From positions 30,846,581 through 30,910,580 of the forward strand of contig OX421498.1 in assembly GCA_949126835.1 (NCBI GenBank): a stretch of 64,000 bases of DNA, written 5' to 3'. A model generated the notes under the pieces. That model saw only the letters and a program-made list of their open reading frames with translations, was not told the DNA's origin and did no database searches. This DNA is from Anisus vortex (taxonomy: Eukaryota > Mollusca > Gastropoda > Planorbidae). This document shows positions 23,101-35,100 of this stretch, in pieces. How positions within the stretch are numbered: the first letter of the stretch is position 1; each line of letters opens with the position of its first letter. Position numbers and translations under genes: made by a program.

Positions 23101-26100
23101 CACGCCATGGACTAAATATCAAAGTACGAAGTCCCTTACTTCCACAGTTGCAGACCACGATACAGCAGTAAGTGTCAGTTTAATGGAAGTCTCATTATAA
23201 GACTTTACTTTCACCTCCACCCTCGTTGCATTCCCATTTCCGGTCGTTGGCTACTGTAGCTTCCGCAGTTCATCTCCGTGCAAACAGTCACAGTTAAACA
23301 TTCAACAGCTGACCAGATTCCACAACACTAGTGACCAGTTATAGTTCAGACTTATCTATCATTCTCTTAGGCGTGCGTTTGTTCTCTGAATCTATGCAGC
23401 CAAAACTAACTTCTTTTTTCAGCACTATGTTTGTAAGTAGCCTCTTTGCTTACTTTTCTGTGTGCTCAGCTTTTCTAGTTTCACATCTTTTAACATGTTC
23501 TGCACGTTTACATATGTATGTAGGCCTAATAGTTATTTCCAATTCCCACTAAACACAAACACACACACATATATGATAAAAAAAATAATTAAAAAAAAAC
23601 AGAAAAAAAAAGCAGAAAAAAATTGAATATAAATGTATTTTGTTTAAAGCGTCACCCTACTTGCTTTGGAAATATATGAATTTGGCTAGTTGTTCCAAAG
23701 TGATCATGATAAAATGATATTCATAAAAGATTAATGTGGAAAAATGTATAAGTAGATGTTAAATACGTTTTCTATTTAAATAAATATTGCATTTGTCAGT
23801 TTTATAATAACGAGAAAAATTATCCACTTTATAGAAACTTTTACAAACAACTATTTATTTCATTTTATTGTTTTAAGTTTTTTTTTCTACCCCTTTAAAT
23901 ATATTTTTTGAATAATTTATAATGTCGGCCTATAATAAAACCCAAAAGTTGTAGCTCTGGTTTAAGAAATGCAGGCATACAATTTTCAACTTTTTGTTAG
24001 TTGTACGGTACTCACTTGTCGTACCATCAAGCCTCATCACTAATCTGTAGGCTATGTACTTTTTTTTTCTGATGTCATGTCTTCTCTGCTTGAAATAAAA
24101 GTTTTGTGTTGATTATTTTCTCATTATTGTATTGCATGAGTCTAACCAATCTTAACAGATTTTTTTTCCACGAATATTTGGCATTATTTGGGATTAAAAA
24201 AATTAATAAAAGGAGCCTTATTGAATTATTATAAATTACTTCATTGAGAATAATTAGTATCCATGTATTAAAAGTATTTTCGCACAAATTAAATACAAAA
24301 GATATTTAATGAAAAGACTTCATGTGTCTTTAAGACTTTTTAGTACGAATAATTCATGCCATTTAGATGATCTATGGTCAGCATTGGTCTGCATGCTTTT
24401 AATATGTTTTGTAGTAACTCAAAGTTTAAAAGACGTACACTAATTGCACATGTGTAAGCAATAAACCACGTTTTCATGGACTGCATTTGATGTGAAGACC
24501 ACTGGATGTCTAAACCAAATTTTTTGCTAATATTGTTTTATTCAGGTGTAAAGTATTCAACTTACAATTAAAAGGTAAGATAAAAGCGTGCATACTGGTC
24601 ACATTCATGGGTTTGTTTTCTGAGAAACACAATCTGGACACATAGAAACAATATAGAATAAAATTATATACTTGTATATCCAAAAAGACATTTAAAAAAA
24701 AATATGTCCTTTGATAATATAAAAAGTGGGAAATTCAATTTAGGTGTAGTAAATGAACTATATTGTTTACATACTTTGTTTTACAAAATGTTTACAATAG
24801 TGTTAAAAACTAGGCCTGTAGCAAAATTTGAAACTATGGTTTGTATTTTATTAATCTTTTTAATTCTAATGTTTTCTAGAAATGTGTTCTCAATATGATT
24901 AGTTCAAAATATTATTTTCAACTCTATTTCTTTTCTACCATATGAATACTTTAATGTTTTATTTCAGTTTATCTTTTGTCTTCTAGTTACACATTTTTAA
25001 AGGTTTTAATTTCCCTCTTGGATGATTTACTAATTAGTGCAAATATTTTGTTTCCAGTTTGTCTCGACTGTACCTGAATATAGTCATACAAGCATCTTGG
25101 CAACAGCGTCCTCGATGGATGACACCATTTTGACTTCACCAGCTCACCTAGACACGTCGATGTCCTTGCCTTACAATCAGACAGATGGATATACCACGCA
25201 GATTAGTGCCACTAATGAAACTCAGACCATGATAACCCAGTCAGGGGACTTGATGTCACTCTCTGTCACTGACATGTCATGGTCACTGTCCTCAGAACCC
25301 ACTGACCATGTCACAGGCTCATTTTCATTCCACAGTTCTTTTGAGACGAGTTTATGGATCCCGTCTTATTCTGAAAATATCAGTGCATCTACTTTTCAGA
25401 CTTGGATCCCATCTTATTCTGAAAATATCAGTGCATCTACTTTTCAGACTTTGATCCCATCTTATTCTGAAAATATCAGTGCATCTACTTTTCAGACTTG
25501 GATCCCATTTTATTCTGAAAATATCAGTGCATCTACTTTTCAGACTTTGATCCCATTTTATTCTGAAAATATCAGTGCATCTACTTTTAAGACTTGGATT
25601 ACGTCTTACTCTGAAAATATCAGTGGATCAACTTTTCAGACTTGGATCCCATCTTATTCTGAAAATATCAGTGCATCAACTTTTCAAACTTTGATCCCGT
25701 CTTACTCTGAAAATATCAGTGCATCTACTTTTCAGACTTGGATCCCATCTTATTCGGAAAATATCAGTGCATCTACTTTTCAGACGGTCAGTGATTCGTC
25801 TGCCTATTCCAGCCTTCTCAACTATTCGTCTGGTTCTTTCTTCTCTACATTGTTAGACTCTTCCTTCTTGACCTCATACCTGTCTGGCAGCCCAACATTG
25901 TCCTGGATGACTGACTTACTGAGCTCCAGCTTGTCCATGGAGCTGATCACCCCTAGCTCGGTGATATGGACAGAATCCTTGACTGGACAAATGTCTACAG
26001 AAGTTAATAAGACAGTTTCTGAGTTGAGCCCAGTATCAGCATCAGTAAGTATATTTGAGTCAAGGGGGATTGGGGTATGGAATAGGTTACTTGAACTAAC

Positions 26101-29100
26101 TAGGAAAACCAACTACTTAATATCAAAGCCTGGATAAACACAGCATGCAATAATCTTCTGTATAGAAATGGGGCGTCTGTCACAAAGAGGATAAAATGGA
26201 ATAATTATGCTGTAAAATATTGGTTCGTCCAATCAAGGCTAAGATTTGACATACCTAGTAGACTGTGTTCAACTAGTATAAAATAACAGTATAATATAAA
26301 CTAATCTGATCATTTTAAAGATAAACAAAGAATTTCTTTGCAGGAAAGTTTCAATTGGACCATTTCTACTGGAGGTGTTATAGAGCCTACTCCGACCTAT
26401 TGGACCACAAAGGACACTGCATCAACAGAGGTGGTCATACAAGATAATTCTTCAATGCTGATATTGTCGTCAGTTGTGCCCATGTCATCATCATTTCCCC
26501 CACTGACAGTGTCATCATTATCTCCATCGACAGTGTCATCACTACTACCCAGCTCATCAGCGTTACCCACGCCAGCGCCCACCACTGGACCCACAGTGCC
26601 CACTATTGACAACAGCAGAAACAAAAGTGAATTCTGGGTTGTAACTAGTAAGTCTTGATTGGAGTATTTGTGATTTGACCTTACAGAAAGCAAAGTTCTT
26701 AAATCTACTTACCTATATATTTATACATACACTATTACCTTATGAACTATAGCATCCATATTGACTTATCTATTGACTGTAAGCTTGGATTAAATTATCT
26801 TCTCTTACTAACCTATGTTAAATAGTTGTTTAATCAAAATATGTGTACAACAACACAATATCCCTGAATAAGATTTGAACAAAAAAGTTTAATCCTTGAC
26901 AAAAATTGAATGTCAAATTAATTTAAATTTCCATCTTTTAGAATTGTTTTTTTCTAAGGGAGCTAATTGTTGTTAATGATATATTTTAATGTATTGTTCA
27001 TTCATCTTTTTAAAACTTGCAGGCGCAGGTTTGAACTGATTAATTAAAGGGAAGCAACTAGTAAAATATAATGAAAATAATAATATTTATTGTTTTTTCC
27101 CCTTCTTAAAAAATTATCATCTCAGTCAAATACTTGCTAAGAAAATATTTAAAAGTTAGAAAAAAAAAGAATTTTTTGAAAGTATGATTACCTCATTTTA
27201 AAACCACACTAACTAAAAGTGATAGTTATAATTTATGTATAATCTTTCTTTTTATGAACAACTAAATATTGTACACATTTACTTCTGAGGTTTTTTTTTA
27301 TAGTTTAAATTCTTTTAAATAAAGTTGTTCAGCTAATTGGCTCTGAAGTTTTAACCTAAGAATATTTTTTTTTTTTAGAATTCCGAGTTCGACCAAGTGT
27401 TGACATACAGTCGGTAGCATTCAAAAATAGTCTGGAGAAAGGGTTAGCCAATGCCTACTATCTGTCAAGAATTAGAAATGAGGAAAAGATTAATGGAACT
27501 TATGTTCCATTGAAGAGAAAAAGAGCATCAAATGCTGATGCAGATCCCAATATTACAGTTGATGTAAGTTTTTTCAGTAAAAACATTTTGCCACATTCCT
27601 TGATTTTTTTACACTTTATACAACTAAACAACTGTCAATGAAAATGTAACAAAATAATATTTTTTTATTCAATGCTTAGTAGAATGCTAGTATAATCACT
27701 AAATTTAGAACCATTAGTATAATCAATCCTTTTAGAATTTCTTCAAGAAAGAAGATTAAAAGTAAAAATATGTAAAACATTAAAATCCTAACTTTAACAT
27801 ATATGATAATGACCTGAAAAACATAGGGCATGAAATGATGTGTCTGAACTAGTCAAGTGAACCTACAATTTAATGTAATTTAAATCAATTTATCAAAAAG
27901 CAGGAATAGACTTAAGACCATGGATATGCGTAAGGCCATCTTTGCATTTTAAACTTTCTTAAGAAAATTAAATGATTTTAAAAAATAACAGAAAAAAATA
28001 AGTGTATGACTGGTATTTGATTTGATTTTTCAGATTGTTTCCCTTTCAAAACCAGACACTTTGTCTGTTGACGCCAACTATGTAGTCCAGGAAAATGGAC
28101 AGCTAGTTTCAGCCCAGCAGGTTACAGACAGGTTGAACCTTTTGTCCAGTCAGGAGATGGCTATACAGACTGGTCAAGTGGTTAGCTTAACTGCTCAGCG
28201 TAAGTAACATCTTTGACCTTGGGGAAATGGGATTAGAAAAAGGATGGACAAGTGACTACTTTGGATTGTGAACCACTAGCTCAAATTTGCTAGCTCCCTT
28301 AACACCAGTTATGATACAACAGTTTTCAAGAAAACTTGTAGTAAAATTAAAAGAAATTAAATTGTTTTATTCTTTGTTAGACTGTTTAGGGCCATGGACA
28401 AGTGGCTGTGCCAAGAAGTCATTTTAAGTTACTTTATTAAACTTTCTGCATTCTTGGGAAATCTCAATATTTGTTGCTGGAACATTTTGTAGAATGTGTT
28501 CTTCAATCTAGCCCCCATTTCTAGAACCCATTGTAGTGTCTACAGAATATTCAATTTTTCAATTAAATTCTCATACCAATTAATTTGACAATTTTGAGTT
28601 AATATTTGAGATATTGTAATATGTAGTCAAAGACTATTGCCAAAATATAAACCTTTTTAAGAATAACTTGTATGAGAGTGATCTAATCTGTAAGAGTAAC
28701 ATTTTGAAATAATTGAATATTAAAACTTGACAAAATAAAATCAAGGGCACAATGCTTCCATATGTTTTTTTTAAAGAATATATATAAATATCATTTTAAC
28801 ATACGGTAGTCAGATATTATTACACTTATCTGATTTATTTATACAAGTAAAAATTCATTTCAGCATACATCACACCAGCCAGTAGTGAGGATAATACCAA
28901 GTGGATTATATTGGGATGTGTTCTGGGTGGTGTGCTGGTGCTAGCCATCATCATTTTCATCTTATGCTGTTGTTGTGGTAGATGCTGTCATGCAAAAGGA
29001 AAAGACAACCAAGTAATGATGGAAGCTGTGAAGGTAACTAGACAGTTATTGCCCTTTATGAAAATATGGATTAATGTTGTAGGCCTTCATATGGGGTTTA

Positions 29101-32100
29101 TAACATCTGAAGCCAGACAATCACTATTCACAACTGACAAGTTAACACCAATAGACAATGAATATTCATAACTGACAAGTGTGACACGAATAGTTAAATC
29201 ATTAAACATAAAAACATTAAATTATAACTTAGAAATACAACACAATAACAATCTATTACAATGCTCATAAATACATAAAATAAAAACACTTTTCTTATTT
29301 AATATGCAAAAAAAAAAACAGACGAAGATTCTCTTATGGAATGGGTTGCCTGAAATTTAGGGCTCAATACAGGCTAAAACCCCCATCGCCCTGGAAATAA
29401 AATGCCTCAATATAAACAAAATGATTATCTGGTAAAGGGAACTAATATGACTGTCCTGAGGCCAATGTGCATACCATACCTATTGTGGCTGGATGAAAAC
29501 AAGCAGTAGTAAACTAATTGAATCTATTAAGGCAAAGGGACATAGATCTATATTGTTTTTTAATGGGACCAATGTGGGTTGTTAAAGATGGAAAAACTTT
29601 GTTGCTGCCCTATGCGCCCACGGCATAACAGGCAGTAAGTAAGTAATATAGGTTGTTTAAGGGTAGTTATAAACATTTGTTTTCAAGTATTAGTAAAAAA
29701 TTAAAGGTTCATTACTAAAAAAACATGAGTTTTATGTATTTAAAGCCTACCCGGCACTTTTTATGAATTTTGTAGCTTAGTTTTAATAGTATGTGTTAAC
29801 AAAGATCAAAAGTTGTGTTAATTATCTTTTTAAATTATTAGCTTTTAGTTTTGTTCTGCTGACAATAAATTATTATTTAGCCAAGTGCTGAACACTTATA
29901 ACCAATGTAGTTGCCAAGTAGTCTTCTGGATTTAAAAGTATTACCTTTGTACTTTCCTTTTGAAAGTTTTAATCAAAGAGTTGTGTAACCTGTTTAAAGA
30001 TGTAGTTTTTAAACTCTTTCATTTTGTTCAATTTAGGTATGTGATAGGCATTTGGATTAGCCCTTTCACATTTAATTTGGCTAATTAGATTTCTTATGCT
30101 TTTTTGTATATAATGATGCCAAAATGGCTTACTGATATTTATTCCAAATTTTAATATTGGTCCAACACCAAACAGCTTGTGTGACATATCACAACTCTAA
30201 CAATTAGGCCTATCTTTTTTATTGGATGCAAAAAATAATTTAAAACAGTCTATTTGATGTAATGTAGGCCTATAGGCTATAGGATAGACACAACTTTCTT
30301 CCTACACTGTACACTTAGCACCAGTCAGACTTAATTGCTTGCAAGTTAAAAATACCAAGAAATCTGCTCACACAAAAATAACGCAAAACAAATAAAATTA
30401 CAATTAAAAAAAAAAAAAGCTAAATTTATGTAAGAATGATTGTTTTATATATTATGTGTGTGAAAAAAGAGGAAAAAATGCGGACTTTTAAATATTAAAT
30501 ATAGATAAGTGCACTGTATCTCACTGAGCTATATATACATCATTTAATCCTTAACTTAATTTAGCCTAGCTTATTGTATTGTAGCCCTAAAATAAATAAG
30601 CTAAAAATGATTATAAAAAGCATTATAATAATAAATATTTATTAGGCCTACTATTGTATTGGCCCAGCGAACACAGGAGCTTGTGAACATGTCCCCATTT
30701 CACACTACATTTAGTCATAGTAATAGAGTATTTAGGTTAGGCTACATGAGCGTTCGTGTGTCTATCGTATCGACCTAGATCTAACAGTTTGGTAAAAAAA
30801 ATCAATCAATCGATACCAAGTCTTGAAATTTGTTGAGTGATTGCATTAACAAGAACCTGCTAAACAGGCGTTAGGTGGTGTGGTGCTGATTTGTGTTCAT
30901 TTATTAATTGCTGTCGAAACTTTACTAATAGGTGCAGGACAGAGAAGAAATAATTAATTTATCACATTATTAAAAAAGCGAATGAACCTCATCAGTTAAT
31001 GTTTACGTTGTCTTCAGCAAATATTTTTTTTATTTTGGTAACCAAGACAATTTATGTCAATATCGTGTTTTCACTGGGATCATTGTGATTGTTTTTAACT
31101 ACGCTATTAGTTAGTAATTATAATGTAAGGCATAGCAGGATAAAAACATAAGTTATTAATTATAAATCATACGTTATTGACCGTCCGTAGGCCTACGCCT
31201 TCAGCTAAGCTAAGCCGGCTAAGGCTAAAAAAGGCTGCAGGCGTCTAAGTCTAAGCCCTCACTTTGCAAATATTTTAACGTATACCAGACCATATTTAGG
31301 CCTAGTATTTTTAGTATAGGGCTGTAGTCGTAGCCAGTTTAGACATATCACTGGGTGTGACTGAGCCGCTAATCAACTCAATTTACCAAAATTTAGTGTT
31401 ATGTTGAAATAATAATTAGGCTAAAGTCAATAGTGCAGTGTTTGTATTCAATGAGCAATGTCCTGTCGTGGAAATAAAAGTGTGCAGGCGAAAGAAGATG
31501 TTGCATCTCAGCAATACAATAAAGGAAATGAGAATGCAGGCGCAGAATCAGTAAAAATGCCTCCTAGTCTGAAATCATCTGACAATGTGAGCTCAAAAGA
31601 TGACAATAAAGAAAACGTTGCTGAGAGAAACACGGTTAGTCCTACTAAAGCCACTACAAATGCGTCTAATGAAAACAAGAAAAGGTCTGTGGGCATGTGT
31701 AGAGGAGATAGAAGTGATGTTAAAACAGATATCTTAACTCCTGTTGGGCCCACAAAAAATGTAGGAGCTGTTGATGCACAAAGCAGTGCCAAGAGCGATC
31801 CAAAAGGAAATACAAACAAAAGCAGTGGTAAAGTAGAAGATATGAGTGGTAGTCAAGCTACGACATCCTCATCTAAAAAAGTAAGTGGTGGTGCCTGTGC
31901 TGGGAGCTCAAGTGTGAAAACAGTGCCAGCTGGCCAAGGTAAAGCCAATGAGAATGCACAAAATGTAACAACTGTAAAGAATGTTCAAGCAAATGATGGC
32001 AAAGGAGGTCTGTGTAGTAGCAGGAAAAGTGTAGAGGTAAAAGACACTAAGGTATTGGAAGACACAAGCAAACAAAGTGTTTCAGCAGACAATACAAACA

Positions 32101-35100
32101 AAAGACCTTCTGTCAGCAAGAAAATTGAGAAAACCATTGACGATTCTAAAGGAAATATAAACAATAGCAGTGATACAGTAGAAGATATGAGTGGTCGTCA
32201 AGCCACAACATCCTCATCTAAAAAAGTAAGTGGTGGTGCCTGTGCTGGGAGCTCAAGCGTGAAAACAGTGCCAGCTGGCCAAGGTAAAGCCAATGAGAAT
32301 GCACAAAATGTAACAACTGTAAAGAATGTTCAAGCAAATGATGGCAAAGGAGGTCTGTGTAGTAGCAGGAAAAGTGTAGAGGTAAAAGACACTAAGGTAT
32401 TGGAAGACACAAGCAAACAAAGTGTTTCAGCAGACAATACAAACAAAAGACCTTCTGTCAGCAAGAAAATTGAGAAAACCATTGACGATTCTAAAGGAAA
32501 TATAAACAATAGCAGTGGTACAGTAGAAGATATGAGTGGTCGTCAAGCCACAACATCCTCATCTAAAAAAGTAAGTGGTGGTGCCTGTGCTGGGAGCTCA
32601 AGCGTGAAAACAGTGCCAGCTGGCCAAGGTAAAGCCAATGAGAATGCACAAAATGTAACAACTGTAAAGAATGTTCAAGCAAATGATGGCAAAGGAGGTC
32701 TGTGTAGTAGCAGGAAAAGTGTAGAGGTAAAAGACACTAAGGTATTGGAAGACATAAGCAAACAAAGTGTTTCAGCAGACAATACAAACAAAAGACCTTC
32801 TGTCAGCAAGAAAATTGAGAAAACCATTGACGATTCTAAAGGAAATATAAACAATAGCAGTGGTACAGTAGAAGATATGAGTGGTCGTCAAGCCACAACA
32901 TCCTCATCTAAAAAAGTAAGTGGTGGTGCCTGTGCTGGGAGCTCAAGCGTGAAAACAGTGCCAGCTGGCCAAGGTAAAGCCAATGAGAATGCACAAAATG
33001 TAACAACTGTAAAGAATGTTCAAGCAAATGATGGCAAAGGAGGTCTGTGTAGTAGCAGGAAAAGTGTAGAGGTAAAAGACACTAAGGTATTGGAAGACAT
33101 AAGCAAACAAAGTGTTTCAGCAGACAATACAAACAAAAGACCTTCTGTCAGCAAGAAAATTGAGAAAACCATTGACGATTCTAAAGGAAATATAAACAAT
33201 AGCAGTGGTACAGTAGAAGATATGAGTGGTCGTCAAGCCACAACATCCTCATCTAAAAAAGTAAGTGGTGGTGCCTGTGCTGGGAGCTCAAGCGTGAAAA
33301 CAGTGCCAGCTGGCCAAGGTAAAGCCAATGAGAATGCACAAAATGTAACAACTGTAAAAAATGTTCAAGCGAAAGATGGCAAAGGAGGTCTGTGTAGTAG
33401 CAGGAAAAGTGTTGAGGTAAAAGACAACAAGGTATTGGAAGATGCTGCAATGAAACAAAGTGTATCAACAGACAATACAAACAAGAGACCTTCTGTCAGC
33501 AAGAAAATTGAGAAAACCATTGATGACAAGTCAAAGGAAAAGGCTAAAACTAATGAAGTTAATAAAAAAGACAATGCCTCCGATGTAGCAGTTAAGCAGT
33601 TAGCTGTGGGTCAGAATAGTTTAGCTGTGGCTAATGTCACTAAAGATGGAAACTCATCCCCATTGGTTGCTAGCAGCTTACAAGGTCAGCCAATAGCTGA
33701 AAAGAAAGTCACCAAAAGCAGGGTAGGGCTCTGTTGTTCTGGGTCAAGTGTGAAGGTTAAGGACACCGTCACTCAAAAGGGCCAACCTGTAAGGGAGCGC
33801 GCACTCAAAACAACAAACACTAATATGACTGAGGTTAACAAAGAAAAATTGAAACAAGCTCAAAATGTAGATGAAGATATGATAGATGGAGAAGACAATT
33901 CAGACTTAGAAGAACAGCTGACAGAATCGCTATACGAACCCATTTCAATGCCTAAAAAAAATAAACAAGCAAACAAGGAAAAGAAAAAAAAGGCAAGATA
34001 AATGTGTTTGTTTTATTTTCTCAGACTATTAAATTGTAATTTTTTTGTGTGATGACATTTTTCAGCAATTATCTGACACTACAATCATAATCCAAAATTA
34101 CTGAAATATGTACCAAATTTTCAAAATTTAAATATGAACAAAGTAAAAAAAAACACCCATTGAAATATTGTACAACCTATATATCATATACTATATCATT
34201 AAAAAAACTTATTTAAAAACTTATTTATGTAATGTATCCCACAACTATGAATTCTATGTACATGATTTTTTTGTTTTCTGCATTGATTATTCACAAATTT
34301 TCTCAGTGTTAAGAATATGTTACAGTAAATCTATGCTAGGCCTATTATAGTAACCAGGAAATAATTTTCTCTCCACTAGAGCTATGTTGATGATGAGCCT
34401 CCAGCCAGAAAAAAATCTCTGGCTTTTGCCTCAAGAAAAGGTAAATACTCTGTGTCCACTGACCAAGAGGAAGCAGATCCCATGTATGCTTCGATAAAAC
34501 CTAACATGAAAGGAAACAAAAAAGTGTGAGTCATTTATGAACTTACAGAATTAAATTAGCAATTCTTGTTACTTTTTCAAACACTTTAATCACTTAAATG
34601 ACCAATTTTTTTTCATTTGAAAAACAAATGACCAATTTTTTTGCTGTTTGAAAATTATATAATCTTATCATTTTTTTTATCATTCTAAAATAAAATGACC
34701 AATTTATTTATTATTTTAAAATATAATGTCCGATTTTTGTAATTATTTGAAAGTTAATTCTATTGCTTACTCTCCATTTGATATCTGAATAGACTTGATA
34801 AATAATGAAAATCTAACGGGAAGAATATATAATTACAGGGAGAAACCTAAGAGTGAAGAAGATAACCAAGAAAGTGAAATGGAAGAGAGGACTTCTAAAA
34901 AGTTGCGACAAGACACACCCCAAAAGAAGAAGAGGAAGACCGGCTTAGACACAAATGATGGTAAATAATCACTATATACATATATTTATGTATAAGTATA
35001 TAAATTGATTGATTGTGAAACATTTGTCATCTGAAAATCTATAGATTCTAAGGCTATAGTATAAACTGATCCAATACTGACAAGCACCAGTTATCTTTAT

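Larger units (their letters stand above)
20345..23330 (+). pseudogene. Decayed mucin-coding continuation of exon 2, now in intron 2
   Basis: The Ser/Thr-rich coding signature continues for about 3 kb past the stop at 20344 but jumps frame and hits stops repeatedly. Readable pieces include SYALSSSSGATIGPTYLLSH (about 21275-21335), SPALINEAPTTPVTSTDIFW (about 21406-21465), a TLYPSSSALSSFP repeat in another frame (about 22210-22490), SPYPTLTMPDLSISTF (about 22762-22810) and SLSSSPIYMPSTWQSTAI (about 22947-23000). Composition matches exons 1-3 and differs from the AT-rich intron after about 23560. It is most simply a relic of a longer ectodomain exon. An indel-rich assembly is the alternative. 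Confidence 0.75.

Noticed and set aside
29310..29650. Possible dispersed repeat with GTAAGTAAGTAA tail
   Set aside because: Looks retroelement-like, but no second copy in the window and no coding motif I could recognise.
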